Shown in pieces: positions 1-11,689 of a stretch of DNA of 64,000 bases. Every line of letters starts with the position of its first letter. Within the stretch, counting starts at the first letter, position 1. The position numbers and the translations under genes were made by a program. Under the pieces are notes generated by a model. It was not told the DNA's origin and did not search any database. It worked only from the letters and a program-made list of their open reading frames with translations. Where the stretch lies: NCBI GenBank assembly GCA_904066235.2, contig CAJFCV020000003.1, forward strand, positions 496,001 to 560,000. Reading direction: 5' to 3'. The DNA comes from Bursaphelenchus xylophilus. Its lineage: Eukaryota; Nematoda; Chromadorea; Rhabditida; Aphelenchoididae.

Positions 1-172
1 TTTTTTATTTTATTTTTTCCGTTTTTGTGGGAAATTTTAATTTCAAAAATTGTTTGGATTTTCATAAAGAAAACCAAGACTGTAATATATGTTTTTATGT
101 CAAGTATTACCCAGTAATCCATTTATTTTTACCTATTTCTTCTATATTTTACTAATTCTCACCTTGTTTTAG

Positions 173-3100
173 ACGATTGGTCACCGCCCTTTGCTTTTCG
201 AGATGGAGTCAAAATACGAACCGAACAGAAGCTCTCCGACTTCTACACCGTCTACGAGGAGATTGGAGAGTACGTCAAAAAAGTCATTTTTTAAATTATT
301 TAATTTTTTTTTCAGAGGCAAATTCGGCAAAGTTTTCCGTTGCGTTGAAAAAGAAACGGGTTTAACGTTGGCGGCGAAGTTCATTAAGCTTCGGAAGGAT
401 GCGGACTTGGCCAAGGTGGAAAAAGAAGTGGGTTTTGGGGATTTTTTGGTTGAAATTTTTGGAAAAATAAATTTAAAAAATTTTTTTTTTAATTTTAAAA
501 TTTTTTAATAATTTTTTATTGGCTATTAAAAAAATTAAAATAATCTTGGGGGTCGGTTTTGAGGTTTTTTGACCGACTTTTTTGGTCGAAAATTTTTTTT
601 ATTTTTTTTTTTTTATTTTTTTCTTTTTTTTATTTTTTAAATTTTACAAGTTTTTAATAGCTTTTTTGCGATTAAAAAAATCAAATAATTTTGGAAGTCG
701 GTTTAAGGATTTTTTGACCGATTTTTTGGTCGAAAATTTTTTAAAAAATTTTTTATCTTTTTTTTCTTTTTTTATTTTTTTTTAATTTTAAATTTTTAAT
801 ATAGCTTTGTTTGAAATTAAAAAAAATTTTTTAAATATTTTTTTTTTCAAATAAAAAAAAATTATTTCAAAATCCAACAGTACAAATTTCGGCTTCGTCC
901 AAAATTAATTTCTCTTTCCCAAAAATTTCGCTTTGATTTTAGGTCCAGATCATGACTAAGATGCGACACAAATGCATTGCTCAGATCTACGACGCTTTCG
1001 CCGGCGCGAACAATGACGTCATCCTGATAATGGAAATGTGCGTTTAATAATTACTGTAAAATTTCGAAAAAATATTTTTTTATTTTTTAATAATATTTAT
1101 TGATTTTTTATTTTTTTTTTTATTTCAAAAAAAAATTTTTTTATATTTAAAAAAATTTTTTTTATTTTAAAAAAAAATTATTTTTTTTTATTTTTTTTAG
1201 TGTGGCCGGTGGCGAATTGTTCGATCGTGTAATTGAAGAGTATTATGTCCTCACGGAGACCGCGGTAGCCCTAATTATGTATCAGATATGCGAAGCACTC
1301 GCCTACATACACAGTCAAAATATCATTCACTTGGATTTGAAGGTAAAAAATATTTTTTTGCAAAAAACTTTTAAAAAAAATTGCAGCCAGAAAACATAAT
1401 GTGTGTCTCGCAATCGGGTAATCAGGTGAAATTGATCGACTTCGGTCTGGCTCAATATTACGATGGATCTCATGACCTGCTCTTGATGGCCGGCACTCCC
1501 GAATTCGCGGCGCCAGAGGTGATAAAATACGAACCCTTGGACTTCCATACGGATATGTGGAGTGTGGGGGTTATTGCTTATATTTTGTGAGTTTTGAATT
1601 TTTTGAAGGGAAGAGTTGACTCAAAATTATTGAAATGGGTCAAGTCTTTCTCTCGGTCAAATTTTTGGCGTTTTGATAACTTGGTGGGAAAAAGTGTAGG
1701 GAGGGCTCAAATTTAGTGATTTTGGTCCTTTTTTAGTCGGCAATTTGCCCGGGCAAGATCAATCTGACCAGAATTTATCCGGTCAACTTGCCCAATATGA
1801 CCAAAATTTGACCGGTGAAGTTGATAAATATAATTTTATGGCAAGCCAGAGGGTATTCGAACTTGGCCGACCAAGTTTATCTTGCCTAATCTAACCGGTC
1901 AACTTGCCGAATATGACCAAAATTTGACCAGTGAAGTTGGTATATTGGAATTTCATTTTTAATTAGAGAATATTCAAACTTGACCAACCAAGTTCATCTA
2001 GCCCAAATTGACCGGTCAACTTTTCTAAATTTTCCCAATATGACCAAAATTTGATCAGTGAAGTTGGTATATTGGAATCTTATTTTTGATTAGAGAATAT
2101 TCAAACTTGACCAACCAAGTTCATCTAGCCCAAATTGACCGGTCAACTTTTCTAAATTTGCCCAATATGACCAAAAATTGACCAGTGAAGTTGGTATATT
2201 GGAATTTCATTTTTGGTTATAAATATTCAAACTTGACCAGCCAAGTTCATCTTGCCCAATCTGACCGGTCAACTTGCCCAAAAAAGTCCAATTTGACCGC
2301 TCAAATTCTACCTCCAATTTCAACAGTACTTCAACAAAAAGCTATATTTCCATTTTCCAGGCTCTCCGGCGAATCCCCCTTCCTCGGCGACAACATCGCC
2401 GAGACCTACTGTAACGTCGAAAAAGGCAAATACGTCTTCTGCGAGCAATTCGATGAGAATGGAATCAGCGAAGAGGCTCGCGATTTCATCCGCAAATTGC
2501 TGGTGATGAACAAGTCCGAGAGAATGCTGCCTCATCAATGTTTGCAACACAGTTGGATAGTGAAATCTTTGGAGAGATCGAAGGAAATGTCCCGAAGACA
2601 GTCTCAACAGGAGTTGGAAAAGAGGCTCAACACACAGAAATTGAAGTCCTATGTGAGGAAGAAGCAGTTCAGAGTAAGTTGGAAAGGAATTTGAAAATTT
2701 TTTAAATTTAAAAATTTCATTTTTTTTTTTTTTTTTTTTTAATACTTTATACCATTTATACTCCGTATTTCACCTCCATTTTTTCAGAAAGCCGTCTTCA
2801 CAGTGCTCTTCGTCAACCAGGCGATGCGTTTGATGCATACGTTGAAGGAGCGTCGTTCCGAGGCCGGCGTAAAATACGTTCAAAACATGCTGAATGCAGT
2901 GCAAAATCAACAAGAGCAGGACAAAAAAGAGATTTCTTCTTTGCTCAAGAGCTCATTCAAACGGAAACCAACGCCTGTCGGAGAGAATGCGCCGCCGAAA
3001 AAAGAGGAGGATGTGGTCATGAAGCCGACAACATCGCAAGAAACTGTTGGAAAATTGTCGGTAATGGATGTGGATAGGAGTGATAGCGATCATAAGGATA

Positions 3101-6100
3101 CCTTGCAGGTGTGTTTTGTCATTATTTTAATGTTTTTTTTTTTTTTTTTTTTTTTTTATCACATGATAAGTGTTGAAAAGTCAACTTGCCCAATATGACC
3201 GGTCAAGATGACCGATAAATTTTAATGGTAATTTCCATTTATAACTTACTAAACTTTCATTGATCACCGTTAAAATCCGGGCTAGATGACCGGTCATTTT
3301 GGGCAATTTGACCGGTCAAATTGGGCAAATTGACCGGTCACAGTGGGCAAGTTGTCCATGACCTCTCAAATCCCCTCAAAAGTTACAATATTCCTCTATT
3401 TTTTAAACCTCAATACTTTAAATCCCCAAATTCCGCCAAGAGCAAGACTTGACCCATTTTAAGTCAACTCTTTCTTTACCAAGTATTCCTCAAGCCAAAA
3501 TATTTTCAGATATCCGTCGTCTCCACTGACAATGAATCCTCTCGACCAAGTTCACCAAAACCCGCCAAGCGTCATCGCGAAAAAGGCGACAAACCGAAAC
3601 GGGTCAAGTCTACCTCTCGAAAAGCCTCCAGCTCCGAGCAAGCCGCCAAAAAACCGAAGCAAGGCTCGTTGGGCACCGGAATGGCCACGATGTTATTGAA
3701 GCCGCCCGAGACCACGGAGCCGGCTTCGGTCGACGTGGATATGAAATCGCGCTCTCCTTCGCCGAAATCGCCGATTTTGGAGAGAAAACTGCCAAAGACG
3801 GTTGAGGAAAAAGCAGCGGATGTGAATAAGGTGGCTGAAATTAAAGTTCAAGGACTTGAGAAGAAGGACGAAGCCAAAGATGTGGCTAAAGACGGGGCTA
3901 AGAGCAAGAAAGAGAGTCTATTAGCTCGGCTACCCTTCAAGGAAGAGGTCAGTTCAACAAAATTCGAATTGCCCATTGCTTCGGCTGCAGTGGCGAAGAA
4001 AGAAGAGACAAAAGTTGCGGGAAATTCTACCATAAATAAGAAAGAAGAGCCTACAGTAGTCGCCGTGCCTGTAACGGCCGTTGCAACTAAGAAAGAAGAG
4101 GCTAAAGACCAGACCTCAACGACAAAACCATTTTCTTTACCAGTAGCGGCAGCTGCGATTAAAAAGGATGACTTTAAGCCGTTTTCTTTGCCGGTGGCTG
4201 CAGCGGCTCCTGCAACAAAAATCGAAGCCAAACAGCCGTTGTCGGCGTCGAAATCAACTCCTCTTCCAACTGAGACTACTGTAAAGAAGCCGTTGAGCAA
4301 GACCATCTCGGCAAAGGACGCCGAATCCGAGGGGAAATCGCCAAAACCGAAGAAAAAGCGGGTCAAGCCGAAGGAGACCGCTGTCTCGTCGGAAGCGACG
4401 ATTTCCACCGCCAAGCTTGACTTAAAGCCTGCGGAAAATCGACCAGAGAACAAATTGTTCGAGTCAAAGTCGCTTCTGAAGCCGGTTGAGCTGCAGAAAC
4501 CCAAAGACGAGGCGAAATGCAAGAGCGAGGAGCCGAGCGGATCAAAAGTCGGAAATCTGCTGAAACAACTCCAAAAAAATCAGACTTCAGATGCCCCCAT
4601 GATGATGGCTGTATCTTCATTTGTCCCTGTAAAGGTTGAGCCTGCAAAGGTCTTGAAAATTGAGGAGGAAAAAGGCGAAATTAAGAAAGATCCGGCCAAG
4701 GTTTTGTCCCCCGAATTGGTCAGCAAAACCGTCAGCGAGAAGAAGGTTTCGGTGAGGAAAAAGAAGGTCCACAAGACCAAGGAAGCCGGAGAACCGAACA
4801 AAACGGAGGTTGAAAGTATCAAGGTAGGCTAGGGAAAAATTTTGGATTTTTTTTTTTCAAAATGAGATTTTTTTGGAAAAAAAAGATTTTTTCGAATTTT
4901 GTCGATAGTAAAAACTGCCTCAGGGCGATTTGGATAAAATTTTGGGGAAATTTAGAGCACACTTTTATAAGACACACCCGAAATTTTTAGGTCCAAATTT
5001 GCAAAAATAATCGAGATTTTTTGGTCGCAAAATGAAAAAATTAAAAAATTTTCTGAAGATTTTAGACCTGAAATTCTCATGGTCTATTACTAGTTGAATG
5101 TTTAATATTTCCATCAAAATTTTTTTTTTCCCCAGCGAAATCCGCAGAGTCATACAAAAATATGTAGTTTTGTCTGACGGACTCTCCTCATTTTGCGTGC
5201 TCTCTCGAAAAAACATTGCGGAATATCTTGGCTGCGGGTGAACGGAGTTCACTAAAACTTTCAGGGATTGATAGTAGAGATGTTTAGAGCATATTTGTGA
5301 ACTTTGGTTGAGCCTGAACTCTACCCCTTTTCTGAAATTTACCCCAATCTGAACTCTACCCCTTTTTCAACTCTACCCCAAAAAAGGCTGAACTCTACCC
5401 CTTTTTCAACTCTACCCCAAAAAAGGCTGAACTCTACCCCTTTTTGAAAACTACCCCATTTTGAAAATTGAAAAAATGAGGTGTGACATCTTATACGATG
5501 GAATTTTTTTTCAAATTGAGATAAATGAGGTGTGACATCTTATACGGTGAAATTTTTTTTTCAAATTGAAAAGAATAAGGTGTGACACCTTATACGATGA
5601 AAAATTTTTTCAAATTGAAAAGAATAAGGGTGACACCTATTCAATTTGGAAAAATTTTTCATTATATAAGATGTCACATCTTATTCTTTTCAATTTGAAA
5701 AAAATTTCCATCGTATAACGTGTCACACCTCGTTTTTTCAATTTGAAAAAAATTTCCATCGTATAAGACGTCACACCTAATTTTTCTCAATTTGAAAAAA
5801 TTTTTCATCGTATAAGATGTCACACCTCATTTTTTCAATTTTCAAAATGAGGGGTAGTGTTCAAAAAGGGGGAGGGTTCATTCAAGGGGTAGAGTTGAAA
5901 AAGCGGTAAAGTTCTGAAGGGGTAAAGTTCAAAAAGGGGTAGAGTTGAAAAAGGGGTAGAGTTCAAAAAGGGGTAGAGTTCAAAAAGGGGTAGAGTTGAA
6001 AAAGGGGTAGAGTTGAAAAAGGGGTAGAGTTGAAAAAGGGGTAGAGTTCAGAAAAGGGGTAGAGTTCTGCCGCAACGGTGAAATTTGAACAAAAAATTTA

Positions 6101-8405
6101 AAAAATTTTTTTTTTATTTTGTAATTTTTTTTTCAGAATGAGTCCTCTGAAGTAAAAGTCCAACATAAAATCAACGTGCATTCCCAACAAGACACCTCGC
6201 ACACCGGAATCGCCACAAAAAAGCTGGTTTTCAACGAAAAAGACAAGACTTTAGTCAACAAATCCGCTGTTCTCACCGAACAGGAGAAAGTCATTGACTC
6301 CCGGGATGAGCTCGAATTGATTCGTCAACGGCTGCGGCAAGGCAAAGAGCGAAAAGAACAAATCTTCGTGGAAAAGAGCGAACAGACCACGGCGAAATTG
6401 GAGATCCACTCGGAAAACGGGGATTTGAAGTCGGCCAAGGGATTCGGAGAGAAGAAGAAAGTGTTGAAGGCCAAAGTAAAGGAGGATAATCACGTGGAAG
6501 AAGTGAAAGTCAGCGGTGGAGAGAAATTATATGCGCTTTTGGGACAAAAGGTGAGACTTTTTTGAATTTTTGGATTTGGTGAGAAGAAGGAACCTTTGCA
6601 AAAATGGCATCTAACGATGAGGGTACCTTGGAAAAAAGGGCACCTGGGCAAACAGAGTACCTTAGCGAAGAGAGCATCTGGGCGAAGAGGGCACATGGTT
6701 GGGAAAAGGGCATCTAACGAAGAGGGCACCTAGGAGAAGAGGGCACCTGGGGGAAAAAGGCATCTAACGAAGAGGGCATCCGGGCGAAGGGGGCACCCGG
6801 ACAAGAAGGGCACTTATGCGAAAGGGCACCTAGGCCAAGAGGGCCCCAGGGTAAAGAGGGCACCTGAGCGAAGAGGACATCTTAGCGAACAGGGCATCTG
6901 GGCAACGAAGGAACCTAGACGAAGATAGCACCTGGGCGAATAGGGCACTTCACCGAAATGGACACCTTTGCGAAGAGGACACCTTAGCGAATAGGGCACT
7001 TAACGAAGAAGGCGCCTGGACGAAGAGGGCACCCGGGCAAAGATTCCAACTGGGGGAAGAGGACACCTAGAAGAAGAGTCACCACCTGGGTGCCCTATCA
7101 TTTTTTCTCCAAGATCTAAATTAATTTTTTATTACATTTCCAAGGTACCTCTTGTACCAAATTTGGAGAATTTGGAGCAATTGCTTTTTTTCAAAAATTA
7201 CAGTAACCCAAAAGATTTCAAAATTTGAAAAAGTGAAAAAAATCACCTCACTTTTTCCAGACCACTGAATTGTTCCCTTCCTACTGCAGATTCAAACCCA
7301 CACGTGTAAATTCTTTTATTTTCAGTCGGCTCAAAACATTCCGCAGCCGAGTGTGAAGCCGGAAGTCAACGGGGTAAAGCCCTCGTTTTCCGAACAGTTG
7401 GCCGCAACTTTGGAGGCAAAGAAGCGGCAAAAAGAACAACAAGCCGCTTCGCAGTCGAAGAGAGGCTCCAGAAGCACGTTTGAGTTCGACGAAAATGACG
7501 ATTCACTTCTCCGACAACAACAAGATGCCTTCGATTTTAGCCTGCTCAAGGTGAGAAACTAAAAATTTTTTTTTGTCATAGTGCTCAGAGGTCGAATTAG
7601 AGGGCGTGGTAAAAATTTAGAGAAATTTTTAACCGAATTTTTCAAAGAATTCTTGATTTTGAGTTAAAAATTTTTTTTTAATTTTGACAGTTTGCTCAGA
7701 TTTTGATGAAACTTGAAAGCATATTCAGAATACAATTTTATAAAGAAAATGAGAAATTTTTAGTTTGCAATCCTCAGAAAATATTGAGATTTTTTAAAAA
7801 AAAAAAATCATAAATTAAAAAAAATTTTTTTTTGTGATGTGTAAAGTAAAACCTGTCTTATCTTTTACCAATCTCATGTATATTATTCCAACAAAAGGGC
7901 AATTTTTTCCGCTCAAAATCCGCTGAGATATAGGCAAAAAACGATAATTTTCTCTAACCGTCTCCTCATTTTACGTACTCTTTCGGGAAGAGATCATTGA
8001 ATATCTCGGCTCTCTTTGCAAAATATTATTTGTGAGCCAGATGGAAGATTTGAGCCAAATTTGAAGGCATTTGGAGAATTTTATTTTGAGATATTACACT
8101 ACCTTCACCTTGATTCCACTAGAAAAAAATTCGACAAAAAAATTTTTTTTTTTTTGATTTTGATATCCTAAGTCATAAAATACTAAATTTTCTATTCCCA
8201 CTTCCATTTTCAGGCCAAACTGGAGCAGCGGCTAGCCGGAAATGCCTCGGATTCCATGGACGAACAGGCCTACTTGGACAACATGCAGCAAAAGCAAGAG
8301 GCAATCAAGTCGTTGCGCTCTCGTCTCACCGACACCGGCAACGTCCAAAGAGCCAAGAAGAAGTGGCTGTCGATGGAAAAGTCGTTATACGATGAACCAA
8401 TTTAA
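173..8405 (+). CDS. Myosin light chain kinase-like Ser/Thr protein kinase (5' part outside window)
   Basis: Eleven exons join in frame: 173-269, 316-427, 943-1037, 1201-1342, 1387-1586, 2361-2673, 2788-3108, 3510-4823, 6137-6550, 7326-7550, 8214-8405 (TAA), giving 1,140 residues in the window. The first exon begins at an acceptor, so the N-terminus lies upstream. Residues about 1-290 are a complete kinase domain: glycine loop (GEGKFGKV), catalytic Lys in AAKF, catalytic loop HLDLKPEN (the Leu variant typical of MLCK/titin-type kinases), KLIDFG, and FAAPEV. All catalytic residues are present, so an active enzyme is expected. A basic/hydrophobic stretch after the domain (residues near 320-345, KAVFTVLFVNQAMRLMHTLKERR-like, split here) could be an autoinhibitory or calmodulin-binding segment by family analogy. 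The remaining 800 residues are Lys/Glu/Ala/Ser-rich and probably disordered, with coiled-coil-like ends. The nearest family known to me is nematode MLCK-type kinases; I infer a role in actomyosin regulation. Confidence 0.85.
1605..2345. repeat. Tandem GACCGGTCAA-rich repeat in kinase intron 5
   Basis: The intron between 1586 and 2361 holds about four degenerate copies of a 115-127 bp unit. Each contains TGACCAAAATTTGACC, GTGAAGTTGGTATATTGGAA, CAACCAAGTTCATC and GACCGGTCAACTT. Copies start near 1798, 1914, 2041 and 2167. Related GACCGGTCAA blocks recur in another intron of the same gene at 3180-3360. A short arm pair at 1605-1665 (AAGAGTTGACTC and GGGTCAAGTCTTTCTCTCGG) belongs to the hairpin family seen in the GALNT gene. 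Confidence 0.75.
5306..6077. repeat. Foldback element A (CTCTACCCC ends, inverted 30-35 bp arrays) in kinase intron 8
   Basis: The left end starts GGTTGAGCCTGAACTCTACC, followed by repeated GAACTCTACCCCTTTTT units. The core holds several copies of a 35-bp unit containing GTGTGACATCTTATACGATG, first in one orientation and then, after about 5640, in the opposite one. The right side has many GGGGTAGAGTT units and ends GTTCTGCCGCAACG. The whole block is therefore close to palindromic. Three relatives lie in the GGACT intron. No coding capacity is visible. Confidence 0.8.
6570..7095. repeat. 18-20 bp minisatellite in kinase intron 9
   Basis: About 25 degenerate copies of a unit close to GCGAAGAGGGCACCTGG fill this part of the intron between 6550 and 7326. 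Reading frames through it on the minus strand are artefacts of the repeat and contain no recognisable domain. Confidence 0.8.
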
Positions 8406-9419
8406 TCAGCCAAAATTAAAAAAAATATTCACAGGGTACCAAAAAGTGACTTTTCGATTTTGCTGAAATTTGAAAAAAATAGAAAAAAAATTGTGAGATA
8501 TTTCTGAAATTTTTTACTCGCGCTTTGCAGAATTTATCGAGATTTTTAGCTCTAAATTTTTAAAAAATTCGGATTTTTTTTTTCGATTTTGGGTCTGAAA
8601 ATTTGGGGTTTTATTATTAGTGAGGATGACAATATTTCTACAAAAAATCAATTTTTTCCAAGCAAAACCCGCAAAGATATAAGCCAAAACCGGTTCTTTG
8701 TCTGACCGCCCTCCCCATTTTGCGTACTCTCTCGCAAAAAAGATCGTTTAATATCTCGGCTCTCCCTGCAAATTCCCGGCTAAGATTTTGAGAAATTAAT
8801 ATATGACCTATTTAAAAGACGTATTCCAAATTTGAAGCAAATCGAAGAGTCACCCACCCTCGCCCATCCCTCGATATATCATGTTGTATTATAGCCGCTG
8901 ATTTGCCGCCGCTTTCGATTACGCCATAAAAACGTGTATAATATAAATATTAACTTACTCAACTTGTTCGTTGTTAGTCCGTCTTCGTATTTTTGGTCTG
9001 TTTGGCCGGGTTCCCGGGGTTATTTTTATATTATACTTGGTGATATACTTTTGTAGTGCATTTTGAAAAATTTTTTCGAATAAAGTCAAAAAAATATTGT
9101 TTGAACAGGTGAACATAACAAGTTTTAACATTAAAATTTGACAGTAGGCCAATTTGTCTACAGTATAAAACAGCTGCAGGCTGCAGGAAGGTTCTACAAG
9201 ATTCGGCGAGCTGCGCCCGAATATTTATCGACTTCTTGCGAGTTTCTTGTTTTTCGACCAATTTTTGTCAAAACCTGCAGTTAATTCTTGACGACAACGT
9301 GTTTTACTTCAGTTTCTGCTGATTTACAACGATTCGGACACCATTTTCATTAATTCTTTCGAGTTTTCGACCATTTTTATATTACACTTGACCTCTTGAA
9401 TAAGATCCCAAATTTTCAG
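8406..9419. other. Intergenic region downstream of the kinase
   Basis: This stretch has no supported gene. It begins with the kinase 3' UTR. At 8500-8790 it carries a copy of the dispersed repeat whose landmarks are CGTACTCTCTCG and AATATCTCGGCTC; others are in kinase introns at 7955-8020 and 5170-5240. Two copies of the 16-bp AT motif described in the findings lie at 9026-9040 and 9377-9392, the latter just upstream of the next gene. Confidence 0.6.
9377..9392 (+). promoter_or_regulatory. 16-bp AT motif TTATATTACACTTGAC
   Basis: An exact TTATATTACACTTGAC sits 35 bp upstream of the next start codon. The identical 16-mer recurs at 59,049-59,064 upstream of the PPTC7-type gene, and close variants fall in many introns (see findings). 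The function is unknown; placement suggests a promoter or intronic regulatory element. Confidence 0.4.
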
Positions 9420-9427
9420 ACGGCAGA

Positions 9428-11689
9428 ATGGATGCCGACATAAAAGCATTCCTGCCGCTGCACAAGCAACCTTCTGAGCCTACAGTGGGATGCTTATCCA
9501 CCAGCTTTGATCGTAGTTCATGCGGTACTTTCGACTCTTGCGAACCTTCTCTGGTCCCGTACTCGTATTCTTCGTCAGAGGTGGGAGAAGATTATGGAAG
9601 CTTCGCTGATAATATTTTGGGCACTCTGGACTCCTCCAGCCGCTTTCAGAAGGAATCTGAGAGTCGGATTAACTTTTCAGACGATTTTTTTGACAACAAC
9701 TTAGCTGGCTATGATGAACATGAAAGTTTGGTGGAAAACGGATCTCAAAAGCGGGGAAGAGGCCCAAGACTTGATGGAAAAAAGACTCTGTTGTCGTTTA
9801 AGGAATTCGACAACACTTACTTCAAATTGGCACGTCATTTCAGGATCAAAACTATAACCATGAGTGGAGGTCGAAGCATCCACATGAGGTATGTCAATTT
9901 TGGTTGTTTTTGGTTTGGTTTTTATGTGTGATAGCTAGATTATGATGTAACAGACGCCATAGTAGCTGTAGAGAATTTTCAAAGGATGTTTCGAGTCCAA
10001 AATTGAGGAGGCAACGTCAAAATTCTGATTTTTGTCAAGTGTAATATACTTTTTGTCAGTAAAGCCGGGTTCTGACGGAATTTCATGCGGAAACGCTTGC
10101 ATAAGATCCGCTGAAGCCTAATGAACCTTTCCTTTGCAGATGCCGCAATGCCGGCTGCAAGCGTCGCCTTCGCTTCTCCTATCTCGAAAATGGAGTGTTG
10201 ATGGATGAAGACATTGAATTCCAGCACAACCATCCTCTCAGCGATGAGCCTGTCGAAGTTCTCTTGCCCGAAATTCCTCTGCCAATCCAGCGGAAGGTCA
10301 TTCTACTCCACAAAACCCATCCGGAATACTCGAATCGCGAGATTTTGAGTTGTCTGAAAGCCGACTGCCACGGACAAGGGAAGCGGTACCAGGTTCCGAA
10401 GAGCTACAAATTCATTGGTCACCTCATCAACTTGGTTGAGAAGGAGGGCGAGTTTTGGCCCAATCCGGAGACGCCGGCTATAGAAGAGACTTTGAGCCAG
10501 CTAGTTCTTGGTTTAAATGACCAATCTTCATCTTCGGATGAAAGTGGTGAGTAGTAAAGTTGCTGTAAAATACTTTGTTGGTAAGTTTTAAAAAAGGTAA
10601 TCGGCCATTTTCCTGTCAACCCGTCGACTTTTCGCCTTATATAATCATTTGTGACATTTCGTCAAAAAAAATCAATTTTGACATTTCGCAAGTGGGAAAT
10701 TCTGCGATTTTCACTTATTTTCGCGCCATTCAGGGAGTTTTCTCCTATTATTGGCTTGAAAATTGCCTGATCTTTGTAGGATTCTGTGAAAAATTGTTAG
10801 TTTGCTCTCTCATGCAGTGTAATATCTTTTCCTCCGATTTTTCGTCGATTTTCTCCCAAAAAATGTTTTGTTATTGAAAAATTTTTTTGTTATGGTGTTG
10901 CAGAGATGGCTTCCACCCATGGATCACTAATTGACGGCTGTCAGGCTATTGTGGAAGAGACTACGGACACAAAACTTGATGATGATGCCGCTATGTTAAT
11001 TGCTCAATTTGCTGTAAGTCTTTGGATTGAATTTGTGTTTATGTGTTTAGGAGACAGCTCTGAAAGCAATGTTGCGAGAATGCTGCTCAGAAGTCGCTGG
11101 TAAAGAAGATAAAGACATAACTTACGATACTATTGCTGATGTGGTCCAAACTCGAAAAAATTTCGAGCCATTAGCAATGTCCTTCCCGAAAAAAGTTTTG
11201 GTGGAGGAAGTGCATTCCCTGAGGAAGAAGGCCAAAGAAGCAAATTGGACCAAGGTCCCCGGAGCAAAGAGACCAACCCTAAAAAAGAAAGGGAAAGTAT
11301 CTAAAGTAAGATTGAGTTTTTCATTTGATTTCTTCTGTTTTTAGGTGATCAAGTTGAAGTCTCAATCTACTCCAGAAGTTTCTAAACCCAAATCCAGGAA
11401 AAGCGCCACGAAGCAAGCGGATAAAACACCAAATAATAAATCGGACAAGCCACAGAAGAGGATCAAGAAATTAAAGCCGATTTCTCCCAGAAAATCCGAA
11501 CTCACTCAACATGATTTGTCACATAACGACACACAGAACATTGAGAATGCATCTACCGTGAATTCACAGGATTCGAACTTGGATATCACTTCTTCTAACA
11601 GCGAAAACGCGGAAGATTCGACTCAAAAATCGGGTCGGCGCAAATCCCGCATCGATTACAAGCAAATGGCCTCAGGCAGAGTTGAGTAA
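9428..11689 (+). CDS. FLYWCH-like zinc finger plus CHRAC1/POLE4-like histone-fold protein (possibly two operon genes)
   Basis: Five exons (9428-9888, 10140-10546, 10904-11013, 11051-11305, 11345-11689) join in frame to 525 aa. An acceptor at 9419 just before the ATG is a candidate trans-splice site. Residues about 125-190 contain C-X4-C followed about 30 residues later by HNH (CRNAGCKRRL, then FQHNHP), the pattern of FLYWCH/GCM-type DNA-binding fingers. Residues about 295-385 align with CHRAC1-type histone folds: an acidic DDDAAMLIAQFAE helix, ITYDTIADVVQ, then LAMSFPKKVLVEEV. The tail is Lys/Ser-rich. I infer DNA binding coupled to a chromatin-remodelling or polymerase-epsilon-like histone-fold dimer. 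Ambiguity: the first ORF can also end at 10552-10554 by reading through the donor, and an ATG lies two bases after the 10903 acceptor. An operon of two genes (208 aa, then 236 aa) is therefore equally possible. Chromatin context continues in the next gene. Confidence 0.7.

Noticed and set aside
3848..4522. 224-aa antisense frame in the kinase tail
   Set aside because: It is the reverse reading of the Lys/Glu/Ala-rich exon 8 and has no start context or domain.
6570..7095. Regular repeats that could be mistaken for a CRISPR array
   Set aside because: Units are contiguous and degenerate without spacers, in an intron of a eukaryotic gene.
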